A stretch of 64,000 bases of DNA, from NCBI RefSeq assembly GCF_039523795.1, contig NZ_BAAAFZ010000029.1:36573-100572 (forward strand). Reading direction: 5' to 3'. The position numbers and the translations under genes are program-made. Shown here in pieces: positions 1-6,908 of the stretch. Position 1 is the first letter of the stretch, and each line of letters starts with the position of its first letter. The notes under the pieces are model-generated. The model did no database searches. It was not told the origin of the DNA and worked only from the letters and a program-made list of their open reading frames with translations. This stretch comes from Craurococcus roseus (lineage in GTDB: Bacteria > Pseudomonadota > Alphaproteobacteria > Acetobacterales > Acetobacteraceae).

Positions 1-1055
1 CAAGCATCGCTCTCCAGCTTGGCGACCTCGGCGCGCACCTCCTCCAAGCCGCTCCGCAGCGTGTTGAGGCGGGCTTGCGTTTGGCGACGCACCTTGGCGG
101 CGGCCTTCGCCATCCGCTCCACGGCCTCTTCGCTGCCGTCCCAGAGCGACAGGAATTCCTCGCGCGCCATGTTGGCGGCGAGCGCGAGGCGCAGCGCCCT
201 GCCGTCCAGCGCCACCAAGCGGCGGTTGGCCGCGCGCAGGTTGCCGACCAGCTCCTCCGTGCGGGCGGGGCGGAGGCGCAGGTCCTTGACCAGACGCGCC
301 AACTCTTGCCGGCCGGCGTGGCGGGCACCCTGGTTCTTGAGACGGCGCAGCTTCTTGCCGGCGTCCAGCGCGGCGGCGAAGGCGGCCAGCGTTTCGGGCT
401 TCAGGCGCTCTTCCAGCGTGGTGTGCGGCGCGTCGGGGGCGGCGGCCTCGCCCTCGTCGTCGTCGCGGCCCACGGGGGCGTCGGCGGCCATCGCCTCCAG
501 CTCGATCACCTCGCGCAACGGCAAGCGGCCCTGCGCCACGGCGTCGCGCCACGCGGTGAGCGTGTTGAGGGTCATCGGGCTTTCGCCGAGCGCCGCCAGC
601 ATGGTGTCCCGGCCGGCCTCGATGCGTTGGGCGACGGCGATCTCGCCTTCGCGAGTCAGCAACGCGGCGTTGCCCATTTCGCGCAGGAAGATCCGGACCG
701 GGTCGTCGGTGCGGCCGAGCAGGGCGGTGTCGACGGCGGTGGCGCCGGACTCGTCCTCCTCCTCGACGCGCGCCACGGAGGCGGCGGCATTGGGCACCTC
801 GTCGTCGGCCGCTTGGTCGCGCTCGGCCTCGACTACGTCGATGCTCAACTCCTCCAGCACGCCGGAGCCCTCGTCGATGTCTTCTTGCGAGACTTGGCCG
901 GGCGGCAGCGCGGCTTCGAACTCGTCGCGCGTCACGCGTCCGCGGGCACGGCCTCGCGCCAGCAGCTCGGCGAAAGCCGGCCAGCGCACCTCCAAGGGAA
1001 GCGTTTCCGCGTCCCCGGTCCGTTCCGTGGCTCCATACGTGAACATGCCATCCAT
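1..1055 (-). CDS. rpoD: RNA polymerase sigma factor RpoD (sigma-70), N-terminal part
   Basis: Primary sigma factor that directs core RNA polymerase to housekeeping promoters. Only the first 350 or so codons are visible; the C-terminal regions 2-4 lie beyond base 1. Seen: an acidic N-terminal segment, then a clear region 1.2 near residues 115-150 (DDPVRIFLREMG, then LTREGEIAVAQRIEAG), followed by the long Ala/Arg-rich non-conserved region typical of proteobacterial RpoD. Two in-frame ATGs (1055 and 1046) are possible; I chose the upstream one, which has a weak gggag about 12 bases before it. It is transcribed away from msrA. In alphaproteobacteria rpoD normally follows dnaG, which is not seen here because the upstream side is msrA. 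Identification is firm; the start is uncertain. Confidence 0.9.
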   Translation of the reverse strand, partial: MDGMFTYGATERTGDAETLPLEVRWPAFAELLARGRARGRVTRDEFEAALPPGQVSQEDIDEGSGVLEELSIDVVEAERDQAADDEVPNAAASVARVEEEDESGATAVDTALLGRTDDPVRIFLREMGNAALLTREGEIAVAQRIEAGRDTMLAALGESPMTLNTLTAWRDAVAQGRLPLREVIELEAMAADAPVGRDDDEGEAAAPDAPHTTLEERLKPETLAAFAAALDAGKKLRRLKNQGARHAGRQELARLVKDLRLRPARTEELVGNLRAANRRLVALDGRALRLALAANMAREEFLSLWDGSEEAVERMAKAAAKVRRQTQARLNTLRSGLEEVRAEVAKLESDA

Positions 1056-1385
1056 CCGCCGACCCGCTCCCGCTTCTGGGCCCGGACTCCGGACGAACTC
1101 CCCCTCACCACGACGGCCAAAAGCCCGCGGGGGCGGGCTTGCCGGTTCCGTCCGGTAGAGGGGAGCGCGCCGCCGGGCGCGTCATCCCACATTAATAAAC
1201 CTACATGGCCCCGCCGGACACCCACTTTCGGCGCCGCGAGCAAGGTTTGTTGGCTTAACTCAATAAGTTGGTGCGGCTTCCTGCCAACCACAACCCCAGA
1301 TGCGCGATTCGCCTGCGAATGCTTTCTACGCTCCTGACGCCGGGTTCCAGGCGCACCAATTATCAACAGAGCGCAGGAGGCGGAC
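1056..1385. other. Divergent intergenic region rpoD/msrA
   Basis: About 330 bases between divergent rpoD and msrA with no credible gene. The stretch 1185-1270 is visibly richer in A+T than the flanks (for example attaataaacc and ctcaataagttgg), so promoters for both genes probably lie here. I could not pick a convincing -35/-10 pair. The msrA ribosome-binding site (gcaggagg) is at its right edge. Confidence 0.5.
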
Positions 1386-1952
1386 ATGGGTTCTGAGAAG
1401 AACGCGGGGCAAATTGAAACGGCGACTCTGGGCGGCGGGTGCTTCTGGTGCCTGGACGCGGTCTACCGCGGCCTGAAAGGCGTACGCCGGGTCGTTTCGG
1501 GCTACGCCGGCGGGCACCTGCCCAGCCCGACCTACGAGCAGGTCTGCGGCAAGGGGACCGGCCACGCCGAGGTGGTGCAGGTGGAGTTCGACCCGGCGGA
1601 GCTTTCCTTCGCTGACCTGCTGCGGGTGTTCTTCACCATCCACGACCCGACCACGAAGGACCGGCAGGGCGCCGACGTGGGGCCGCAGTACCGATCGGTG
1701 GTCCTGTTCCATTCGGAGGAGCAGAAGCGCACCGCCGAAGCGGTGATGGCCGAGGTCGCCCGGGCCGGGGTCTGGGACGGGGCGCCCGTGACGGAGCTCG
1801 TGCCCTTCACCGAGTTCTTCCCGGCCGAGCCCGAGCACCAGGACTATTTCGCCCGCAATCCTTGGAGCGGTTATTGCCGAGCGGTGGTCGCGCCCAAGGT
1901 GCAAAAATTCCGCAAGACATTCGCCGACCGCGTGAAGCGGCCGGCGGCCTGA
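1386..1952 (+). CDS. msrA: Peptide-methionine (S)-S-oxide reductase MsrA
   Basis: Reduces the S-epimer of methionine sulfoxide in proteins and free methionine, using thioredoxin as electron donor; a cytosolic repair enzyme. The 188-residue protein has the family signature GCFWC at residues 18-22, with Cys19 as the catalytic cysteine, followed by GYAGG and the TGHAEVVQVEFDP block. All of these are diagnostic of MsrA. The start has a good Shine-Dalgarno (aggagg, about 6 bases upstream). msrB follows 18 bases downstream on the same strand, so both stereochemical repair activities are probably made from one transcript. Confidence 0.97.
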   Translation: MGSEKNAGQIETATLGGGCFWCLDAVYRGLKGVRRVVSGYAGGHLPSPTYEQVCGKGTGHAEVVQVEFDPAELSFADLLRVFFTIHDPTTKDRQGADVGPQYRSVVLFHSEEQKRTAEAVMAEVARAGVWDGAPVTELVPFTEFFPAEPEHQDYFARNPWSGYCRAVVAPKVQKFRKTFADRVKRPAA

Positions 1953-1970
1953 CACGGGGAGACCGGACGC

Positions 1971-2408
1971 ATGGCCTTCTTCAAGCGCGAAACCGCCGCG
2001 CCCGCCGAGACCTACGAGGTGCAGAAGCCGGAGGACGAGTGGCGCCGGGAACTGTCGCCCGAGCAGTTCCGCGTGCTGCGCGGGCACGGCACGGAGCGGC
2101 CGGGCTCCAGCCCGCTCAACGGGGAGAAGCGCCCTGGCACCTTCCTTTGCGCCGGTTGCGGGCAGGCGCTGTTCGACGCCGGCGCCAAGTACGAGAGCGG
2201 CACCGGCTGGCCTAGCTTCTACGCGCCCATCGGGGAAGGCGCGGTCGGTACCCAGACCGACCGCAGCTTGTTCATGACGCGCACGGAGGTCCATTGCGCC
2301 CGTTGCGGCGGGCACCTCGGCCACGTCTTTCCGGACGGGCCGAAGCCCACAGGCCAGCGGTACTGCATGAACGGCGCGGCGATGCGATTCGAGCCGCAGG
2401 AGGGCTGA
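1971..2408 (+). CDS. msrB: Peptide-methionine (R)-S-oxide reductase MsrB
   Basis: Reduces the R-epimer of methionine sulfoxide, complementing MsrA. The 145-residue protein has two zinc-binding CxxC pairs (Cys60/Cys63 and Cys109/Cys112), the YESGTGWPSF motif, the GHLGHVF block and the catalytic RYCMNG cysteine (Cys132). It belongs to the cysteine form, not the selenocysteine form. Length is normal for a stand-alone MsrB. It lies just after msrA and is probably co-transcribed. Its stop codon overlaps by a base or two the remains of a DUF2243 gene, which suggests a former three-gene operon. Confidence 0.97.
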   Translation: MAFFKRETAAPAETYEVQKPEDEWRRELSPEQFRVLRGHGTERPGSSPLNGEKRPGTFLCAGCGQALFDAGAKYESGTGWPSFYAPIGEGAVGTQTDRSLFMTRTEVHCARCGGHLGHVFPDGPKPTGQRYCMNGAAMRFEPQEG

Positions 2409-2904
2409 CCGCCTGGACGGCGACGCCGTGCGGGAGGCCGGGGCCTTCCCCGTCTCCGCCGGCGTGCTGTTCGGCCTGGGCCCGGGCGGATTCGTGCTGC
2501 AATGGCACCACATGCTGGCCAGCGCCGGTTAGCCGGCCGACGGCGTGGCCGACCTCGAAACCGGCACCCTCGCGGACAGCCTTTCCACGCCAGCACCTAC
2601 GCCTTCGTCCCCGCGGACCTCGCCGTGGCGGGGCGCGCGGCTGGCGCGCCTGGGCCGGCCGGGCGAGCTGCTGAAGGGCTTCGGCCTGTTCAACTCAGCG
2701 GAAGGCGCGGTGGACCGCCACCTGCCCGGTATCCACCGCGTCAGCGAGGCCGTGCCGCTCTACCAGCGGGTTCACTGGGACAGCGGCCCGTTCCTTTGAG
2801 GCGCCGCCATGCTCCCCGGCGGCCGGTTCCTGCCGTGGGCGGGCAAGGGGGAACGTCCGTTGCCGGGGCCGCCGCGCCTGGGCACCGTTGAGCCGCGGCC
2901 CTAG
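2407..2904 (+). pseudogene. Decayed DUF2243 membrane protein
   Basis: No single reading frame spans this stretch, but pieces in three frames line up in order with the DUF2243 family of small four-helix membrane proteins of unknown function. Frame one gives AGVLFGLGPGGF then LQWHHMLASAG and ends at a TAG near 2530. It lacks the usual VDGIVLHQ segment between these blocks. A second frame gives FHASTYAFVPADLAV. A third gives GFGLFNSAEGAVDRHLPGIH and a tryptophan-rich end broken by TGA at 2797-2799. The final piece, GAAMLPGGRFLPWAGKG, runs to TAG at 2902-2904. The family match is from memory and is fairly strong. A stop, frameshifts and an internal deletion together make true decay more likely than one sequencing error. 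Confidence 0.7.
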
Positions 2905-2943
2905 CCTGCGCCGGTTCACCACCGGCGAGGAGGCTTTGAAACG

Positions 2944-4119
2944 ATGCTGCCGTGCCAGCGGGCGCTGTTCGATATCCCGCGCGATGTTTGCTACCTGAAC
3001 GCCGCCGGCTGGAGCCCGCTGCCCTTGGCCGTGCAGCAGGCCGGGCGCGCGGGCGTTGCGCGCAAGGGACGCCCTTGGGAGTTGGCGCCGGACTTCGCCG
3101 CCGCGCAACACGAGCGCGCCCGCGCGGCGGCGGCCCGGCTCATCGGTGCCGACCCCGGCGATGTCGCCCTCGTCCCGTCGGTGGGCTACGGCGTGGCCAC
3201 GGCCGGCAAGGCGCTCGGCCCGCTCCCTGCCGGCTCGCGCGCGCTGGTGCTGGAGGACGACCATTCCTCGCCGGTGCTGGAGTGGCTGACACGCGCCCCC
3301 GCGGAGGGCTTCGCCGTGGAAACGGTGCGGCGGCCCGGCGACGGAGACTGGGCCGCGGCGTTGCTGGACGCCATCGAGCGGCCAGGCGCGCCGCCGGTGG
3401 CCGTCGCTTCCGTGTCGTCCGTGCACTGGTCGGACGGCGGGACGCTGGCGCTGGAAGGCGTTTCCCAGGCGTTGCGCGCGCGGGGCGCGGCGCTGGTGGT
3501 GGACGCGACCCACGCGGCCGGCGTGGTGCCGACGGACGTGGCGGCGCTCGATCCCGACTTCCTGGCGTTCCCCACCTACAAGTGGACGCTCGGGCCTTAC
3601 GGACGCGCCTTCCTCTACGTGGCCAAGCGTCGGCAGGGGGAAGGGGCCTTGCCGCTGGAGCAGACGGCGCACGGCCGGCGGGGCGTCGCGGCCGACCGGG
3701 TGCCGTACCTGCGCGACCTGTCCTTCGCGCCCGGCGCGCGCCGCTTCGACATGGGCGAGCGCGACCACTTCGTTTCGTTGGAAATGGCCGCGGTGGGCAT
3801 GGAGATGATGGCGGCCTGGGGCGCCGATGCCATCGCGGCGCGGCTGCGGGCGCTGACGGACCGAATGGCGAAAGGGCTGAACGACGCGACGGGCGGCGGC
3901 GGCGTGCGGCTGGCGGTCGCGGAGCCGCGGCTGCGGGCGCCGCACCTCCTGTGCCTGGAACTGCCGGCAGGGATGCCCGAAGGGCTGGTGGAGCGGCTGG
4001 CCGCGGAAAACGTCCACGTCGCCGCGCGCGTGGGCCGCGTGCGCGTCAGCCCGCACGTTTACAACGACGAAGGGGACGTGGACCGGTTCGTCGCGGCGTT
4101 GCGGAGGCTGTTACAGTAG
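2944..4119 (+). CDS. PLP-dependent aminotransferase class V family protein
   Basis: A 391-residue fold-type I PLP enzyme of the class V group (relatives include SufS/IscS, kynureninase and isopenicillin N epimerase). Seen: an N-terminal YLNAAGWSPLP segment, a VDATHAAGVVPTDV stretch carrying the aspartate that pairs with the pyridine ring, and the PLP lysine in FPTYKWTLGPYG (Lys213). There is no cysteine in the usual SufS active-site loop, so cysteine desulfurase activity is unlikely. The substrate cannot be told from sequence. It starts with a Shine-Dalgarno (gaggagg) 9 or so bases before ATG and lies downstream of the decayed DUF2243 gene. No other pathway genes surround it. Confidence 0.85.
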   Translation: MLPCQRALFDIPRDVCYLNAAGWSPLPLAVQQAGRAGVARKGRPWELAPDFAAAQHERARAAAARLIGADPGDVALVPSVGYGVATAGKALGPLPAGSRALVLEDDHSSPVLEWLTRAPAEGFAVETVRRPGDGDWAAALLDAIERPGAPPVAVASVSSVHWSDGGTLALEGVSQALRARGAALVVDATHAAGVVPTDVAALDPDFLAFPTYKWTLGPYGRAFLYVAKRRQGEGALPLEQTAHGRRGVAADRVPYLRDLSFAPGARRFDMGERDHFVSLEMAAVGMEMMAAWGADAIAARLRALTDRMAKGLNDATGGGGVRLAVAEPRLRAPHLLCLELPAGMPEGLVERLAAENVHVAARVGRVRVSPHVYNDEGDVDRFVAALRRLLQ

Positions 4120-4222
4120 GCGGGCCGAACCGCCCCGCGGCGCGGCAGGACGGCGGGGGACGGCCATCCCGCCGCGTGCGCCGGCGGCCGGCCACCGCCG
4201 GGCGCGATCGGAGCGGTCGCGC

Positions 4223-4471
4223 TCAAAGGCACCAAGCCGCGAACACGACGACCCAGAACAAAATCGATGACGCCAGGCCGACGAGGATCCCCTTCGCCGG
4301 GGCCAGTCCGTCGACGCCGCCCGGCTCCCGGTCGAAGCGGCCGCTGTCGTGGTGCTCGCCTGGCAGGGTCCCCTCCGCGGCTACAAACGGCATCGCCACA
4401 CGATGGCCCGAGCTCACTAACAACTTTATGGCGATAACCCGCCGAATAATCAACCACAGGGCGGCAAACAC
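4223..4471 (-). CDS. Small hypothetical membrane protein
   Basis: I do not recognise a named family. The 82-residue reading frame starts at a GTG (4471). It has a hydrophobic N-terminal stretch (residues 2-20), a hydrophilic Gly/Asp/His middle and a clear C-terminal transmembrane helix (ILVGLASSILFWVVVFAAW). A shorter form from the ATG at 4393 (56 residues) would keep only the C-terminal helix. Neither start has a good ribosome-binding site. Small proteins of this build often sit at the edge of exopolysaccharide loci in alphaproteobacteria. It lies at the left edge of such a locus, divergent from the sugar transferase gene. The hydrophobic pattern is the main argument that it is real. Confidence 0.4.
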   Translation of the reverse strand: MFAALWLIIRRVIAIKLLVSSGHRVAMPFVAAEGTLPGEHHDSGRFDREPGGVDGLAPAKGILVGLASSILFWVVVFAAWCL

Positions 4472-4503
4472 GTATGGTTCTATGAAGATGTAACTAGGTT
4501 GTG

Positions 4504-4515
4504 TTTCACAATAGC
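4504..4515 (+). promoter_or_regulatory. Motif TTTCACAATAGC upstream of sugar transferase gene
   Basis: A 12-base A/T-rich motif about 195 bases before the initiating sugar transferase. Eleven of 12 bases recur as TTTCATAATAGC at 6786-6797, upstream of the RTX hydrolase gene of the same locus. It may be a shared operator or promoter element. Two copies only, so this is a suggestion. Confidence 0.3.
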
Positions 4516-4708
4516 CTTAATTGCGTTCCAACAATGCATGGCGGACAAACCGGGCGTGTGGTCTCTGCGGCTGCTTGCGTTTGCGACTCGATCAGGGTCC
4601 GGATGAACAAAAAGCAAGAAACCAAGTCTTGAGTTCTTGGGACGATCGTTTCGGGTGTAGTAAGCCGCTGCAGGCCGCCTTTGGCGGTGCCGGCGATGGA
4701 GCGGGAGC

Positions 4709-5425
4709 GTGATGCACGTGCGGAACTTGGCGTTCGACAGCCCGCAACCACCGCCGGAGGCGCTTAGCGGCCCGGAGCGGCGCCACGGCGGCGTTTGGTC
4801 AGTCGTGCTGCGCCCGGCGTCGAAGCGCGCGATGGACATCGCCCTGTCCGCTGCGATGCTCCTCGTCCTGTTGCCGGTGTTCCTGGCGATCAGCGCTATC
4901 GTTGCGGCCGATGGCGGGCCCGCCTTCTACTCCCACAAGCGCGTCGGGCGGGGCGGCCGGACCTTCGGCTGCCTCAAGTTCCGCAGCATGCGCACCGACG
5001 CCGACCGGCTCCTCGCCGAGCTCCTGGCCCGCGACCCTTCGGCCCGTGCCGAATGGGAGGCCACGCGCAAGCTACGCCGGGACCCGCGCGTGACGCCGAT
5101 CGGGCGCTTGCTCCGCGCCACGTCGCTGGACGAGCTGCCGCAGCTCCTCAACGTGCTCCGGGGCGACATGAGCCTCGTCGGTCCGCGTCCGGTCGTCCAA
5201 GAGGAACTGGACCAGCACTACGCGCCGGCGGCGGCCACCGCCGACTACCTCTCGGTCCGCCCAGGCGTCACCGGCCCCTGGCAGGTGAGCGGCCGCTCCG
5301 ACGTGGACTACCGCCAACGCGTCGCGCTCGACTCGCAATACGCGCGGAATCCTTCGCTGCGCAAAGACATCATGCTCCTGGCCCTCACCGTGATCGTGGT
5401 GCTGCGCTGCCGGGGTGCTTACTAG
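4709..5425 (+). CDS. Initiating sugar-phosphate transferase (ExoY/WcaJ-type)
   Basis: Bacterial sugar transferase that loads the first sugar-1-phosphate onto undecaprenyl phosphate at the inner membrane, starting the repeat unit of an exopolysaccharide. The protein (about 238 residues) has one membrane segment (about residues 44-66, MDIALSAAMLLVLLPVFLA). The conserved catalytic core follows: KRVGRGGRTFGCLKFRSM, SLDELPQLLNVLRGDMSLVGPRP and RPGVTGPWQVSGRS. It is the short ExoY-like form without the long N-terminal membrane domain of WcaJ/WbaP. Start is GTG 4709 or the adjacent ATG 4712, preceded by gggag. It heads the EPS locus and has about 240 bases of A/T-richer sequence upstream. The sugar (glucose or galactose) cannot be told. 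Confidence 0.92.
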   Translation: MMHVRNLAFDSPQPPPEALSGPERRHGGVWSVVLRPASKRAMDIALSAAMLLVLLPVFLAISAIVAADGGPAFYSHKRVGRGGRTFGCLKFRSMRTDADRLLAELLARDPSARAEWEATRKLRRDPRVTPIGRLLRATSLDELPQLLNVLRGDMSLVGPRPVVQEELDQHYAPAAATADYLSVRPGVTGPWQVSGRSDVDYRQRVALDSQYARNPSLRKDIMLLALTVIVVLRCRGAY

Positions 5426-5553
5426 CGGTCCGGCGGAGCACGGGCCGGCTCCAGGCTGACCACGGTCAGCCCGCAACGGGTCTGAACGCCTTGGCGGGCG
5501 CGCCGGTCGACCAGCCGGCACCGACTGGGTCGGGCCTGGGCGGCGCCACCGCT

Positions 5554-6549
5554 TCAGGCCCCGCGGCGCGGCTCGCGCTGGGAGAAGAGCCTGACATAGG
5601 CGCTGCCGGTCCCGGCGAACGACCCGCGCGAGAGCTTGCCCGGGAAGCCCGCGTTCGAATCCCAGTAGGTCTGGTACAGGACGTCGTGGTCGTCGAACCA
5701 CGCCTTGACCCGTTCGAGGATCGGCTCGGCGTTGTCGGTCGTGACGCCCCACTCGGAGTACGCGGTCGGCTTGCCGCGCCCCGCCGCGAAATCCTGGTGC
5801 CACCGGAGGCCGTGGTCCCCGCTGAGCATCTTGTCCCAGGCTTCCAGCGGGTCCGGCGACGTGTATTGCAGGTGCCAGTAGAAATCCATGCCCACGACGT
5901 CGACATGGGCATCCCCCGGGTAGCAGCGTTCCGGATCGGTTTTGCTGGCGCCCATGTTGACGTTCCACTCGAAGCGGAACCTGTTCGACACCGAGCGGAA
6001 GCTGTCGACGAACTGCCTGAACGCGTTGACGAAAGCCCGTTCCCGGCCCGCCGCGGACCACGGGAACCAATCGCCGTTGAACTCCCAGCCGGTGCGGATG
6101 AACACGCGGTCGTCTTGCGGCCGAAACGCCGCGAGCTTCCGGGCGGCCCTCTTGTAGACGGCGTTGTGGATGCCGTTCGCGGCGTCGTCGAGGGCGCGCC
6201 GGTCCCTGGCGGGGACCAGGGGCACCGACCAGAACACCGGCCGGTCGATCCGCGACCATAGCTCGATGAACCAGCCGGGGTCCCCGATCTCGGCCCAACC
6301 GGTCCCGCCGGTGAAGCCGAGGACGCCGTCGACCTCCCGTCCGAGCCACTGTTCGAAAGCCGGGACGTCCTCCAGGGTGTTGCCGACGAACACGCCGAGC
6401 AAGGGCGGCTTCTTGTCGGTCGTCGCGCGTCCCCCCGCGGCGTCCGGCGACCGCGGTTGCGAGCCGGCGCTGCGGAGCGGGGCGGCCGCCCCCGCCAGCG
6501 CGAGCCCGATCGCTTGGCGACGGGTGGTGTCGCGCTCCGCATCCGTCAT
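5554..6549 (-). CDS. Exported glycoside hydrolase (GH26-like)
   Basis: A 331-residue predicted glycosidase. I chose the ATG at 6549 because gggagggg lies just before it and because it exposes a twin-arginine leader (TTRRQAIGLALAGAAA); this suggests Tat export. The catalytic barrel follows, with a likely acid/base glutamate in RTGWEFNGDWF (Glu156) and a likely nucleophile in YSEWGV (Glu266), an arrangement like GH26 and related clan A enzymes. The fold family is inferred from these motifs. It is a clear paralogue of the N-terminal domain of the RTX protein at 6909-9095 (shared LGVF-GN, VDGVLGFTG and SEWG blocks). It lies in the EPS locus, so cleavage or trimming of the polymer is a reasonable role. 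The substrate is unknown. Confidence 0.8.
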   Translation of the reverse strand: MTDAERDTTRRQAIGLALAGAAAPLRSAGSQPRSPDAAGGRATTDKKPPLLGVFVGNTLEDVPAFEQWLGREVDGVLGFTGGTGWAEIGDPGWFIELWSRIDRPVFWSVPLVPARDRRALDDAANGIHNAVYKRAARKLAAFRPQDDRVFIRTGWEFNGDWFPWSAAGRERAFVNAFRQFVDSFRSVSNRFRFEWNVNMGASKTDPERCYPGDAHVDVVGMDFYWHLQYTSPDPLEAWDKMLSGDHGLRWHQDFAAGRGKPTAYSEWGVTTDNAEPILERVKAWFDDHDVLYQTYWDSNAGFPGKLSRGSFAGTGSAYVRLFSQREPRRGA

Positions 6550-6785
6550 CGTCCCCTCCCGTCGCAAGCCTTCCGCCCAGGGCAGCAGCCCTGCCTCACG
6601 AGCGAGTACCCGGTCCCACCCGGACATGGCAGCTTAGCCCTTCATGCCCTTCCCGCCGACGGGGGCACCCGCGCGATGCGCACGGGCCGGTCCGCACCAA
6701 TCGATCAGGTGCCGCCGCATGGCGGGGGCGGCCGCGGGAGGCGGGCGGCTCGTCCTGGGCCGCGAAGCGCTCAAAGGCTGAAACA

Positions 6786-6797
6786 TTTCATAATAGC
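6786..6797 (+). promoter_or_regulatory. Motif TTTCATAATAGC upstream of RTX hydrolase gene
   Basis: Second copy (11 of 12 identical) of the motif at 4504-4515, here about 112 bases before the start codon. Both copies precede EPS-locus genes and lie in locally A/T-rich DNA. Confidence 0.3.
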
Positions 6798-6859
6798 ACA
6801 GCTTACAATCTCGATCAAGAAACGATTCCGCGTGCCCGCAAAGGTGAAATAATGTATAA

Positions 6860-6896
6860 CCTACGGTAGATGAAACCTTAATGTTATCACCGTAGG
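6860..6896 (+). promoter_or_regulatory. Inverted repeat overlapping the RTX gene ribosome-binding site
   Basis: Perfect 8-base arms, cctacggt (6860-6867) and accgtagg (6889-6896), separated by 21 bases. The right arm runs into the Shine-Dalgarno ggag (6895-6898) of the RTX hydrolase. As DNA it could be an operator just after the possible -10. As RNA it could form a hairpin that partly hides the ribosome-binding site. Which applies depends on the transcription start, which I cannot see. Confidence 0.4.
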
Positions 6897-6908
6897 AGAG
6901 AACGCCTC

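Larger units (their letters stand above)
6550..6908. promoter_or_regulatory. Divergent promoter region between the two hydrolase genes
   Basis: About 360 bases between the Tat-type hydrolase (minus) and the RTX hydrolase (plus). The right 130 bases are strikingly A/T-rich for this genome. They hold the TTTCATAATAGC motif (6786-6797), a possible -10 (tataac, 6855-6860) and an 8-base inverted repeat next to the start of the RTX gene. No gene is seen. Paired control of the two paralogous hydrolases from this region is plausible. Confidence 0.5.

Noticed and set aside
4059..4457. Minus-strand frame overlapping the end of the class V aminotransferase
   Set aside because: Arg/Pro-rich without motif; the frame at 4223-4471 with a clear membrane helix is the better candidate in this stretch.
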